Positions 25,089 through 33,782 of a stretch of 64,000 nt of DNA are shown here, one piece after another (position 1 is the first letter of the stretch; every line of letters starts with the position of its first letter). The notes below the pieces were generated by a model, which was not told the origin of the DNA, made no database searches, and saw only the letters and a program-made list of their open reading frames with translations. Source of the stretch: CAVPMW01 sp963706515. Lineage in GTDB: Bacteria > Chloroflexota > Anaerolineae > Anaerolineales > UBA4823. The stretch covers positions 124,001 to 188,000 of the forward strand of contig CAVPMW010000030.1 in NCBI GenBank assembly GCA_963706515.1, written 5' to 3'. The position numbers were made by a program, and so were the translations under genes.

Positions 25089-26459
25089 ATGACAGGCAAA
25101 AAGAAGATTTCGCGACGTGATTTTTTGAGGATGTCCGGCCTGGTTGCCCTTGGTAGTGGTGTTGCGGCCTGCGCGACGGCTCCCACCGCTGCCCCTGCCA
25201 CCGAGGCCCCCGCCACCGCCGCCCCTGCCGCCACCCAGGCTCCAGCTGTCGTCGGCAAGCCATTCGATGGCAAAACCGTGCGCATGCACGCCATCAGCGG
25301 CGGCAACTACGACGAGCTGTACAAGCTGATCCCCGAGTGGGAGGAAAAGACCGGCGCCAAGGTCGAGTTCGTTTTCAAGGGCAACGGTTTTGAGACCGAC
25401 AAGCGTCTGGTCCAGGATTTTGCGGCCGGCACGGTCGATTACGATGTCTGCTGGGACCACAGCAGCTTCTTCTCCGCGTACGTCAAGGCCGACGGCCTCG
25501 AACCGCTCGATAACTATTTCAGCACCGATGACCTCAGGGACTTCATCCCCAGGCTGCTGGAGGCGACCACCCGCGATGGCAACCTCTGGGTCATCCCGCG
25601 CCTCTTCGACATCTCCTGCATGCACTACCGCACCGACCTGGGAATCAAAGCCCCTGAAACCTGGGATGAGTTCAAAACCACCGCCCTGGATGTCACCACC
25701 AAAAACCCCGGCGTCTTCGGCACCCAGTTTGCCGGAAAAGAAGAGGCGCTCACCGGTCGCTTCTATGAAGTGATGACCGCCGAAGGCGGCAACCTGTTTG
25801 ACGACAAGTGGAATCCGACCTTCAACAGCGCGGCTGGCGTCAAGGCCGCCACGATGTTCGCCGACCTTTACACGGCCAAGGCGATGCCGCCCGACATGAC
25901 CAACTTCCTGTGGGACGACGTGGCCAAGCAGTTGGTGAGCGGTCTGATCGGCCTGTACACCGAATGGTACGGCTGGTACTCGTACTTCCAGGATCCCAAG
26001 TCCAGCAAGGTCGCCGGCAAGTTCGACATGGCCCGCCAGCCTAAGGGCGATGGCAACATCCACAGCGGCTGGGCCGGCCACCACGGCTTCTCGATCACCA
26101 AGGCCGCCAAGGAGAAGGAAGCTGCCGCTGACCTGATCAAGTACCTGACCAGCGTCGAGGGCAGCCGCATCGAAGCCAAGCTGGGCATCCTGATCGCCCG
26201 CCAGAGCGTCTGGGACGAGATCATCAAGGAGGCCGAAACCTCCACCGACCCGCTGGCCAAGAAGCGCCTGGAGCTCGGCCTGCTGCAAGCGAAGGAAGAC
26301 TTCAAGACCCCGCCGCTGATCGCCGAGTGGATTCCGTTCTCCAACATCTTCTATCCCATCATGCAGCAGATCATCCTGGGCGATGTCGAGCCGAAGAAGG
26401 GTCTCGACGATGCCGCAAGCCAGATCCACGATATGATGTCGAAGGCTGGCTACTACTAA
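25089..26459 (+). CDS. extracellular solute-binding lipoprotein (SBP family 1), Tat-type signal
   Basis: About 456 residues. Adjacent ATGs at 25086 and 25089 lie behind AAGGAG; an in-frame ATG at 25065 is upstream of that site. The N-terminus has a twin-arginine signal (SRRDFLRMSG) ending in lipobox VAAC, then an Ala/Thr/Pro linker with TEAP and TAAP repeats. The body is a type-I sugar-binding protein (KTGAKVEFVFKGNGFETDKR, HSGWAGHHGFSITKAAKEKE). It should deliver substrate to the permeases at 26531-28371. Codons are strongly biased to C/G-ending (AAG, GGC, GAC, CTG) compared with neighbours, as for a highly expressed protein. A hairpin follows its stop. Confidence 0.9.
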   Translation: MTGKKKISRRDFLRMSGLVALGSGVAACATAPTAAPATEAPATAAPAATQAPAVVGKPFDGKTVRMHAISGGNYDELYKLIPEWEEKTGAKVEFVFKGNGFETDKRLVQDFAAGTVDYDVCWDHSSFFSAYVKADGLEPLDNYFSTDDLRDFIPRLLEATTRDGNLWVIPRLFDISCMHYRTDLGIKAPETWDEFKTTALDVTTKNPGVFGTQFAGKEEALTGRFYEVMTAEGGNLFDDKWNPTFNSAAGVKAATMFADLYTAKAMPPDMTNFLWDDVAKQLVSGLIGLYTEWYGWYSYFQDPKSSKVAGKFDMARQPKGDGNIHSGWAGHHGFSITKAAKEKEAAADLIKYLTSVEGSRIEAKLGILIARQSVWDEIIKEAETSTDPLAKKRLELGLLQAKEDFKTPPLIAEWIPFSNIFYPIMQQIILGDVEPKKGLDDAASQIHDMMSKAGYY

Positions 26460-26472
26460 ATCGTACCCTATC

Positions 26473-26508
26473 ACTGCCCTTCGGGTGGTCAATCACTCGA
26501 AGGGCAGT
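26473..26508. promoter_or_regulatory. hairpin between binding-protein and permease genes
   Basis: Perfect 11-bp arms ACTGCCCTTCG (26473-26483) and CGAAGGGCAGT (26498-26508) around a 14-base loop, 13 bp after the stop and 23 bp before the next start. There is no T-run. It is placed like the repeat at 2965-3001 and probably protects the upstream message or attenuates the permeases. Confidence 0.75.
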
Positions 26509-26530
26509 CCATATCCGGACGAGGAATAGC

Positions 26531-27475
26531 ATGACATATGCTGTCAGCCAGGAAGCAGTTTCCAGGCGAAGACCAGGTTTTCAACTCAGCGAAAAACATC
26601 TACCCATTGCCCTGATCCTTCCGAGCATCATGATCGTCGTGCTGGTGGTTGGGCTGCCAATGGTGTATTCTTTGTATTTGAGTTTTACCAACTTCACCTT
26701 TACCACAGCCCACAGCTACAAGCTGATCGGGTTCCAGAACTACTACAGCCTGCTGTTCAAAGACAAATTGTTCTGGCCCGTCTTTGGACGTACCATTCTA
26801 TTCACCACCCTGGCGGTCAACCTGGAATTTCTGATCGGTCTGGGTATCGCGCAGTTGATGGCGCGCGCCATCCGCGGGCAAAGCCTGGCGCGCACCTTGA
26901 TGATGATGCCGATGATGTTCGCCCCGATACTGGTCGGTTTCCAGTTCAAGTGGTTTTTCAACGCCCAGATCGGCCTGGTCAACAACCTGTTGTACACCCT
27001 CACCGGGCAGACGCATATGATCCCCTGGTTGATAGACAAGCACCTGGGTTTTATCACCATGCTGATAGCAGAGATCTGGATGAGCACGCCTTTCATGGTG
27101 GTCATCCTGGAGGCAGGGCTGCTCTCCCTCCCCGAGGAGCCATTCGAGGCCGCCGAAATCGATGGGGCATCCGGCTGGCAGAAATTCCGCATGATCAGTC
27201 TGCCGCTGCTGCTGCCGTTTATTTACACCGCCATGGCGATCCGCTCGCTGGATATAGCCCGGGCGTACGATGTCGTCAATATCATGACCGGAGGTGGGCC
27301 CGCAAATCGCACCGAGCTGATGTGGACGTATGTCAACCGGCTGGCTTTCGGCGGACAGCAGTTTGCGATGGGCACTGCCATGTCTTTCATTACGGTCATG
27401 TTCAGTTTCCTCTTCACTTATCTTTTATTCCGAAATGTTCTAAAAAGCCGCTGGGCAGGAGAGATGGGCGAATGA
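26531..27475 (+). CDS. sugar-type ABC transporter permease, MalF-like
   Basis: 314 residues from ATG 26531 (GAGGAA upstream). Several hydrophobic helices are seen, and the EAA loop EEPFEAAEIDGASGWQKF with the NIMTGGGPANRT segment near the end is typical of the MalF/UgpA group. It forms a heterodimeric channel with the next gene, which starts inside its stop (ATGA). It takes substrate from the lipoprotein encoded just upstream. No ATPase gene is adjacent. Confidence 0.9.
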   Translation: MTYAVSQEAVSRRRPGFQLSEKHLPIALILPSIMIVVLVVGLPMVYSLYLSFTNFTFTTAHSYKLIGFQNYYSLLFKDKLFWPVFGRTILFTTLAVNLEFLIGLGIAQLMARAIRGQSLARTLMMMPMMFAPILVGFQFKWFFNAQIGLVNNLLYTLTGQTHMIPWLIDKHLGFITMLIAEIWMSTPFMVVILEAGLLSLPEEPFEAAEIDGASGWQKFRMISLPLLLPFIYTAMAIRSLDIARAYDVVNIMTGGGPANRTELMWTYVNRLAFGGQQFAMGTAMSFITVMFSFLFTYLLFRNVLKSRWAGEMGE

Positions 27476-28371
27476 CACACTATGCCGGCACCACCAAAAC
27501 GCGCCATCGACGTGACCGAACGAAAAACCTGGTCCTGGACGTTGCCCTGTGGGTGATCCTGTTCATATTTTTCATCCCGGCTCTGTGGATCATCCTGACC
27601 TCCATTCGTAACCGGAATGAGATCGATGCCTTTCCTCCGGTCTGGATTCCCACTGGCTTTACCCTGGACTCATATAAGATTTTATTTGGCATGCCAACAC
27701 CTGAGGGCGCATTCGGAATGGGCGGCGCCATGCCGGTAGCAAAATATGCCACCAACTCGATCGTGATCGCCCTTACGAGCACCTTTTTCGCCCTGGCGAT
27801 CGGCACGATGGCAGGCTATGTCTTCTCGCGCTTCAAATTTAAAGGCAAGAATGGGATCTACCTGGGCATGATGCTTGCGCGCGCTATTCCGGGAATAGCC
27901 TTGAGCCTCCCGCTTTTCATAGTTTTTGCCCGGGGCGGGTTGACCGACACCATCACAGGTATGATCATCATCTACAGCACCCTGAACATCCCCTTCACCA
28001 TCTGGTTGATGGATGGCTTTTTCCGTGCCATCCCCAGGGAGCTGGACGAAGCCGCGCGCATCGATGGCTGCTCTTTATGGCAAGCCTTCCTGTACATCTC
28101 ACTCCCGCTCGCCCTACCCGGTATTGCTGCTGCCGGTATTTTCGCCTTTTTGACTTCCTGGAATGAATTCGCCCTGGCGAGCATCATCACCCGCACGCCC
28201 GCTTCGCGCACCTTTCCGCCGGCTCTATTTGAATTTACCGGTCAGTTTGTCTCGGACTGGCGTGGCATGACCGCCATGTCGGTCTTGATGCTGATCCCGG
28301 CAGTGGTCTTCGTTTTGCTGGTCCAGCGCCAGCTGGTGCAGGGCCTGACCTCCGGTGCGACCAAGGGTTGA
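27472..28371 (+). CDS. sugar-type ABC transporter permease, MalG-like
   Basis: 299 residues from ATG 27472, overlapping the previous stop by 4 bp. There are six predicted hydrophobic segments, the EAA motif RELDEAARIDGCSLWQAF and the C-terminal LVQGLTSGATKG typical of MalG-like subunits. Second permease of the importer. The corrinoid-protein gene starts 73 bp downstream in the same direction. Confidence 0.9.
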   Translation: MTHYAGTTKTRHRRDRTKNLVLDVALWVILFIFFIPALWIILTSIRNRNEIDAFPPVWIPTGFTLDSYKILFGMPTPEGAFGMGGAMPVAKYATNSIVIALTSTFFALAIGTMAGYVFSRFKFKGKNGIYLGMMLARAIPGIALSLPLFIVFARGGLTDTITGMIIIYSTLNIPFTIWLMDGFFRAIPRELDEAARIDGCSLWQAFLYISLPLALPGIAAAGIFAFLTSWNEFALASIITRTPASRTFPPALFEFTGQFVSDWRGMTAMSVLMLIPAVVFVLLVQRQLVQGLTSGATKG

Positions 28372-28444
28372 GCCACCTGGCACGCTTGCCGATCTAAAAT
28401 AAACGATACCGTTTTGCAAAGCAAATATTCAAGAGGAGAACTTG

Positions 28445-29080
28445 ATGGACGAGATCAAAATGATTTACCAGGCAGTTTTGGAAGGTGACGCCGATTCCGC
28501 GAAAGAAGGTGTGCAAGGAGCACTCCGGGCCGGTCTACCCGCCAACAAGATCATGCAGGAAGGTCTGATTTCCGCCATGCGTGAGGTTGGACGCCTGTAT
28601 GAAGAAGGTGAGTATTTCGTCCCCGAAATGCTGATCGCTGCCCGCGCCATGCAGGCTGGGTTGGAACCCCTCAAACCATTATTAGCCCAGAGCGGCATTG
28701 ACACCGCCGGGCGGGTTGTCATCGGCACCGTCAAGGGTGACCTGCACGATATCGGCAAAAACCTGGTCGGTATGATGCTCGAAGGCGCCGGTTTCGAAGT
28801 CATCGACCTCGGCACGGACGTCACTCCTGAGAAGTTTGTCGAGGCAGTGCGCCAGCGTAAACCCCAGCTGCTCGCGATGTCTGCCCTGCTCACCACCACC
28901 ATGGCGTCCATGGTTAACACGATCCAGGCGCTCAAGGATGCCGGAGTGCGCGAGCAGGTCAAGGTCATCATTGGCGGCGCACCGTTGACCCAGGAATACG
29001 CCAACCGGATCGGTGCGGATGGTTTCTCAGCGGATGCCAGCTCCGCCGCTCGTCTGGCTATGTCCCTCGTCGAAGGTTAA
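28445..29080 (+). CDS. corrinoid (B12-binding) protein of methyltransferase systems, MtbC/MtmC-like
   Basis: 211 residues from ATG 28445 (AAGAGGAGAACTTG upstream). The N-terminal four-helix cap (about 1-90) contains EGLISAMREVGRLYEEGEYFVPE. The C-terminal Rossmann-like cobalamin domain has the lower-ligand motif D-x-H-x-x-G in GDLHDIGKNL, then SALLTTTMASM and IIGGAPL. It carries the methyl group between a substrate methyltransferase and an acceptor methyltransferase. In the window the candidate partners are the two flanking URO-D homologues and the two MttB proteins. No RamA-type reductive activator is present, so it must be encoded elsewhere. Confidence 0.92.
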   Translation: MDEIKMIYQAVLEGDADSAKEGVQGALRAGLPANKIMQEGLISAMREVGRLYEEGEYFVPEMLIAARAMQAGLEPLKPLLAQSGIDTAGRVVIGTVKGDLHDIGKNLVGMMLEGAGFEVIDLGTDVTPEKFVEAVRQRKPQLLAMSALLTTTMASMVNTIQALKDAGVREQVKVIIGGAPLTQEYANRIGADGFSADASSAARLAMSLVEG

Positions 29081-29116
29081 GCTTTCGGACCGGACAAACC
29101 CTGCCTGGAGGTAGAG

Positions 29117-30371
29117 ATGGCTAAAAAGCCAATCATGACATCCCGCGAACGCGTACTGGCAGCGATCAACCATCGAGAGCCGGATGTCCTGCCGGTGGAT
29201 TTGGGCGCCACTCCCAGTTCTGGCATTTCAGCCATTGCTTACTACAATCTCAAAAAGCACCTGGGGCTCGACGGGCGGACCCAGGTGTACGACGTGGTCC
29301 AACAAGTTGCCCAGCCCGAAGACGCCATCCTGGACCGTTTCGGTATTGATGCAGTAGATATTGGTCGCACCTTCAACAATCGTCCCGAGGACTGGTACGA
29401 CTTCACGCTTCCCCAGGGCATGACGGTGCAGTTCCCCGCCTGGTTCCATCCGCGGCAGCTGCCCGACCAGGGCTGGGACGTGATCGATAAGGATGGCACG
29501 CGTATCGCTTATATGCCCTACGGCGCAACTTTTTTTGACCAGACCTGCTTCCCCTACCTGGATGGTTATCCGTCCGATTTCAAAGACCTGCCCTATTGGA
29601 TGGGAAAAGTGCATTGGTCGGGGCTGGCACACAGCCCCTGGGACCACGCCTCCGAACCCGATTTCTGGCAGCAGCTGCGCCAGCGTGCCAAAGAATTGCG
29701 CGCAGTCATCCGATCGCGCCCTGGTGGTCGTTGCGGGCTGCAATCTTTTCGAGTGGGGCACCTTCCTGCGCCGTATGGATAACTTCCTGATGGACCTGGC
29801 CTCCGACCAGAGCAACGTCGAGCGCTTGCTGGACGCCCTGCTGGAACAGCACCTGCAAACCCTGGAAAAAGTGTGCGCGGCCGTCGGCGATGTGGTCGAC
29901 ATTCTGCGCTTTGGCGATGATCTGGGAACCGACCAGGGGCCTTTCATGGCGCCCAAAACCTATCAAAAATTATTCAAACCGCGTCACACGCAGCTGACCG
30001 AGTACGTCCACCAGCACAGCCAGATGAAGACATTCCTGCATTCCTGTGGATCGATCTACAAGCTGCTGCCCGACCTGATCGAAGCCGGTTACGATGTCAT
30101 CAACCCGGTGCAGATCACCTCGCGCAACATGGAGCCGGAAAGGCTCAAACAGGAATTTGGAAAGGACATAACCTTCTGGGGCGGCGGAGCTGACACCCGC
30201 CATATTTTGAACCAGGGCACTCCCGAGCAGGTCAAAGACCACGTGCGCCGCAATATCGACACCCTATCGCCCGGCGGCGGTTTCGTCTTCAACACAGTCC
30301 ACAATATCCTGGGGGATGTCCCACCTCAGAACATCGTGGCTATGTTCGAAGCAATAGACGAATACCGTTAG
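29117..30371 (+). CDS. URO-D family protein, probable corrinoid methyltransferase, one frame break
   Basis: ATG 29117 follows GGAGG. The N-terminal SRERVLAAINHREPDVLPVD segment is URO-D/MtaA-like. The frame changes near 29715: RAKELRAV in the first frame, SDRALVVVAGCNLFEWG in the second. Joined length is about 418 residues. The zinc motif is FLHSCGSIYKLL (H-x-C-G), followed by DVINPVQITSRNMEPERLK, and the ending HNILGDVPPQNIVAMFEAI is typical. It directly follows the corrinoid protein gene (36 bp), the arrangement seen in methylotrophic methyltransferase operons. It is either the substrate-side or acceptor-side methyltransferase. Confidence 0.85.
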
Positions 30372-30396
30372 AAGAAGAGTAGCTTATCGCGGTCCC

Positions 30397-30606
30397 TCAG
30401 TCTACGGCAACCATAACGCTGGAGGCTTTGATCACGGCATAAGCCGGTACGTTCTCCTTCAGTCCCAAGCGGTCCACCGACTCGTTGGTGATGATGGAGA
30501 CCACTTCTACCCCGCTGCCCAGGCGAATTGTCACCTCTGAATTGACCGCGCCGCGGGTGATTTTCGTGACGGTCCCTTTGAGAATGTTGCGTGCACTGAG
30601 TTTCAT
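30397..30606 (-). CDS. molbindin (Mop-type TOBE domain protein)
   Basis: 69 residues, one TOBE/Mop domain: SARNILKGTVTKITRGAVNSEV then VVSIITNESVDRLGLKENV and AYAVIKASSVMVAVD, the standard molbindin pattern. ATG 30606 follows GGAGG. Such proteins bind molybdate or tungstate in the cytoplasm and buffer it. It lies last in the minus-strand molybdate operon, 56 bp after the permease gene. Confidence 0.92.
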   Translation of the reverse strand: MKLSARNILKGTVTKITRGAVNSEVTIRLGSGVEVVSIITNESVDRLGLKENVPAYAVIKASSVMVAVD

Positions 30607-30662
30607 TGCCTGTCCTCCGTTTGCTTTAAAAAATCCGAATAAACTACACCTTGAAATTATAC

Positions 30663-31541
30663 TTATTTCAATTCGTATGATACCAGTACTTTGATCATCA
30701 GGAGAGAAATGAAAGAGATTACAACTAAGATAACCGATATGGTGAGTGCGCTCTCCAAATTTCTTTCAAATCCCAGGTAAATCGCGATCGGCATGGTCTG
30801 CGTCCGGCCGGGAAAACTTCCGGCGAAGATTATGGTTGCTCCGAACTCGCCCAATGCGCGCGCCCAGCTCATCATAAGACCACTGAGCAAGGCAATCTTG
30901 GAAAGAGGCACGATTAAGAACTTAAAGATCTGCCAGCTGCTGGCACCATCCAGCTTAGCCGCTTGTTCTATCTCCTCATCAACAGCAGCAAACCCCAGCG
31001 AAGCTGCCCGCACAAAGAAAGGGGCGGCAATAAAGATTTGGGCGATCACGACCGCCACCGTCGAAAAGGCTATCTCGATTCCAAAATTATCTAACCAGCC
31101 GCCTATAGAACCTCGCCGCCCCAAGGTTAACAAGAGCGCCAGCCCTGCCACCGAAGGCGGCAACACGAGGGGCATGTCGATGATGGCGTCCAGCACTTTT
31201 TTATATCGGAATTTGTGCCTGCCCATCAGGTAAGCCAGAGGAGTGCCGAGCAGGAAAATCAGCCCCACACTGACCAGCGTGGTTTTCATGCTGACACTTA
31301 TCGCCTGGAGCACCGTTTTCAAACCAATATTCGCCACCAAATCCCACAGTGAGGTCCGGGTAAACAGCATCACGATGGGAACTGTGATCAACAGGATCAG
31401 GGGAAGGGCAGAGATCCACCAGGCTTTCTCCACCCAGCGCTCCGAAGATCCGGACTGGTTCGTTGGTTCGAGCGAATGAATGGCTGGCTCTCCAGATATC
31501 CGTAGCCCGGGAAGATCTTTTTCCATTAAATTTAACTTCAC
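30663..31541 (-). CDS. modB: molybdate ABC transporter permease
   Basis: 292 residues with an N-terminal cytoplasmic extension of about 40 residues, then five or six membrane segments. The ModB-type motif LGTPLAYLMGRHKFRYKKVLD, the DMPLVLPPSVAGLALL segment and the EAA-like loop IEQAAKLDGASSWQIF, followed by RALGEFGATIIFAGSFPGRT, are diagnostic of molybdate permeases. It begins 5 bp after the modA stop. The ATPase ModC, usually next in such operons, is absent; molbindin follows instead. Confidence 0.92.
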   Translation of the reverse strand: MKLNLMEKDLPGLRISGEPAIHSLEPTNQSGSSERWVEKAWWISALPLILLITVPIVMLFTRTSLWDLVANIGLKTVLQAISVSMKTTLVSVGLIFLLGTPLAYLMGRHKFRYKKVLDAIIDMPLVLPPSVAGLALLLTLGRRGSIGGWLDNFGIEIAFSTVAVVIAQIFIAAPFFVRAASLGFAAVDEEIEQAAKLDGASSWQIFKFLIVPLSKIALLSGLMMSWARALGEFGATIIFAGSFPGRTQTMPIAIYLGFERNLESALTISVILVVISFISLLMIKVLVSYELK

Positions 31542-31546
31542 TAAAG

Positions 31547-32425
31547 TTACTTTATGGGGATGAAATTATATTTCGCCAGGATATCCTGCCCCTTTTGTGA
31601 GAGCACTAGATCGATGAAAGCCTGTGCCAGGTCCGGATTCTTACTCTCTGTGACCGGTGCTATCGGATAGGACGCGATCACGTTCAACGCGTCGGGGATA
31701 TCCAGCCGGCCAACTTTGCCGGCATCCTGCCCGGAGATATCGCTGGTGTATACGATGCCTGCATCGGCTTCGCCCAATGCCACTTTGGTCAGCACCGATT
31801 TGACGTTGTCCTCGTAGGAGACGACGTTCTTCAGGACATCGTCCTTGAACGTAGCGCCGAAAGCCGGGTCAGCAGTCGCTTTATCCAAAAAGTCCAGAGA
31901 ATATCCGCCAACCGGGACTTCTTTGGCGGCTAATATCAGCTTCAAGCCGGGGTTAGCCAGGTCTTTCAATTCTTTCAGGCCGGCCGGGTTATCCTGAGGG
32001 TAGATCACCACCAGCCGGTTTTTGGTGAAGGTTTGTTGCGTTCCACTGACGATCCCTCCCGCGTCGATGACCGCTTTCATTTGGGTCTTGTTGGCGCTGG
32101 CGAATACATCCGCGGGAGCGCCCTGGTTGATCTGCTGCGCAAGCTGCTGCGAGCCGGCGAAGTTGTATACCACCGTCGCCCCGGGATGATCTGTCTCGAA
32201 CAGCTTCCCAATTTCACCAAAAGGTTCGGTGAGCGAAGCCGCGGCGAAGACGTCGAGCTCAGCTGGTTGAGCAGGGGCAGAGGTCGGCGCTTCTGTGGGC
32301 GCAGGTGCTTTCGTTGGCGCAGCGGTCGGCTCAACTGCGACCTGGGTGGCAGCTGGCTGCGTCGCACAGCCGGCTAATATCAAGGCCAGGATAAGCAATA
32401 CTAAAAGGGAAGTTTTCAGTTTCAT
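31547..32425 (-). CDS. modA: molybdate-binding lipoprotein
   Basis: 292 residues. Signal peptide with lipobox LAGC (Cys about 20), then an Ala/Pro/Thr/Glu linker like those of the sugar-binding lipoproteins here. The ModA body starts LDVFAAASLTEPFGEIG and includes FAGSQQLAQQINQGAPADVFASAN, the classical molybdate-binding segments, and ends ILAKYNFIPIK. RBS AGGAG precedes ATG 32425. It is encoded directly after the fused HTH-PBP regulator (49 bp). Confidence 0.93.
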   Translation of the reverse strand: MKLKTSLLVLLILALILAGCATQPAATQVAVEPTAAPTKAPAPTEAPTSAPAQPAELDVFAAASLTEPFGEIGKLFETDHPGATVVYNFAGSQQLAQQINQGAPADVFASANKTQMKAVIDAGGIVSGTQQTFTKNRLVVIYPQDNPAGLKELKDLANPGLKLILAAKEVPVGGYSLDFLDKATADPAFGATFKDDVLKNVVSYEDNVKSVLTKVALGEADAGIVYTSDISGQDAGKVGRLDIPDALNVIASYPIAPVTESKNPDLAQAFIDLVLSQKGQDILAKYNFIPIK

Positions 32426-32474
32426 GATCGTTTCTCCTGATCACAGAGTTGAGAACAATGCATCGCAGGCAAAC

Positions 32475-33467
32475 TCAGCAGATGACTTCGATCTCGCCCG
32501 AATTCTGGGGGACCGAGTAGCCGTCCAGCTTGCGTACTGCGCTGCGCAGCTCACCCGAGTTTAGATATTCAAAAAAAGGCGTATAGCGTTTGTCTGAAAC
32601 AGAGCTGAGCGGCACTGCGATCTCATACGGTTCTTCGAATAATGGAATGAAATCTAATCCAAATTCCCTGGCGACCGCCGCGATTCCAACCCCGGCATCG
32701 GCTTGACCTTCAAGGATAGTCCTGGCTACGTCAGCATGCGAATTCACGACGTGCGCGTAGCCGGGGACCAGCTCAGCCTGGATGCCGAGCCGGTTTAAGT
32801 GGAGGTCCAGCCACTGGCGCACGCCGGAGCCCGGTTCGCGGTTCACGAATCGGATATCCGTGCGCCCCAGGTCTTCCAAAGCCCGGATCCCCAATGGGTT
32901 CCCGGGCTTTACGATCAACCCTTCTTCACGCCGGTAGACGAGGACCAGTGCCATCGATTGGCATGGAAACAGGTGGCGGATAAATGAGCGGTTGTATTCC
33001 TCGGATTGAGGATCGATGAGGTGACAGGTGCTCATCTGGCACAACCCCTGGCGTAGGGCAATCAACCCATCCAGACTGGAAAGTGGAATGGGCAGCAGGA
33101 AGAACGGCGCTCTCTTTTGAGAAAAAAAGGCTGCCAGGTGCTGGACGCCCGAATCCATCGAGCCAATGGTGATGCTGATCTTTTCTTTTGGAATCTCAGG
33201 AAGCACCGCCCGGTGGATGAACAGGGCGCGCTGCGTGGCGCGGTAATACTTCTCAGGTCCGCCTTGCACAGGGCGCGCCTCGATGAATTCGACCAAACCA
33301 GCCGCTTCAAGTATCTTCAAATGGTGACGGATGTGAGCCGGCGTTCTGTCGAAGGATTCACCCAGCTGGGTGAGCGTCGCCTGGTCTGCCATCAGGCTTC
33401 TCAGGATCGCAAACCGCTCAGGGTGTCCCAAAATTTTGAATAGATCAGAATCTTGCATTTTCTCCAT
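32475..33467 (-). CDS. HTH regulator fused to a periplasmic-binding-like domain, probable molybdate/tungstate-responsive
   Basis: 330 residues from ATG 33467; an in-frame TTG lies at 33500. Residues 1-95 form an ArsR-like winged helix (ILGHPERFAILRSLMADQAT, HIRHHLKILEAAGLVEF). The remaining 235 residues form a PBP-like type 2 domain (PF12727-like) with LEDLGRTDIRFVNREPGSGVRQWLD split over two lines of the fold and EGQADAGVGIAAVAREFGLDF. In known proteins this domain with a LysR/ModE HTH senses oxyanions or molybdopterin-related ligands. The ArsR-type HTH here is less usual. It is the first gene of the modAB-mop operon and lies behind a 24-bp palindrome, suggesting it controls molybdate uptake. 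Confidence 0.85.
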   Translation of the reverse strand: MEKMQDSDLFKILGHPERFAILRSLMADQATLTQLGESFDRTPAHIRHHLKILEAAGLVEFIEARPVQGGPEKYYRATQRALFIHRAVLPEIPKEKISITIGSMDSGVQHLAAFFSQKRAPFFLLPIPLSSLDGLIALRQGLCQMSTCHLIDPQSEEYNRSFIRHLFPCQSMALVLVYRREEGLIVKPGNPLGIRALEDLGRTDIRFVNREPGSGVRQWLDLHLNRLGIQAELVPGYAHVVNSHADVARTILEGQADAGVGIAAVAREFGLDFIPLFEEPYEIAVPLSSVSDKRYTPFFEYLNSGELRSAVRKLDGYSVPQNSGEIEVIC

Positions 33468-33501
33468 TATTAAAATACTTTCATCCAATCCCGAATGCAA
33501 G

Positions 33502-33525
33502 AAGATTAAGTTTTTTCTTAATCTT
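33502..33525. promoter_or_regulatory. palindrome upstream of the molybdate regulator
   Basis: AAGATTAAG (33502-33510), six T, CTTAATCTT (33517-33525): perfect 9-bp arms, 35 bp upstream of ATG 33467. A candidate operator for the HTH-PBP protein. The remaining stretch to 33782 (about 257 bp) holds no gene I can support. Confidence 0.55.
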
Positions 33526-33782
33526 ATCGGGGCAGTTTATCTCATATCCGCATCGCCGTCAAGGCCAGTTTTTACCCTGCCCCTGGCAAGTGGATTGCTC
33601 TACTTCATGCCATCATTCCAGTGATTTACGATTATTGCCGAGGAGAAAGACTTAACAGACCGCTTATTGTATATTGCCCGGCGCAACCCCAATGCACAGG
33701 TTATTGCCATGCAAGCGCTCGGAGACAGCCACCAGCCCCTCGACAAACCACATATGCCCGAAAAAAATACAGGATGATCATC

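Noticed and set aside
25056..26492. Long open frame (478 codons) on the minus strand, rich in Gly, Val and Leu
   Set aside because: Shadow of the C/G-ending-codon-rich binding-protein gene; long antisense frames are expected from that codon use.
33526..33782. Possible RNA gene in the gap between the molybdate regulator and the PfkB gene
   Set aside because: No tRNA cloverleaf, promoter-terminator pair or strong hairpin was seen.
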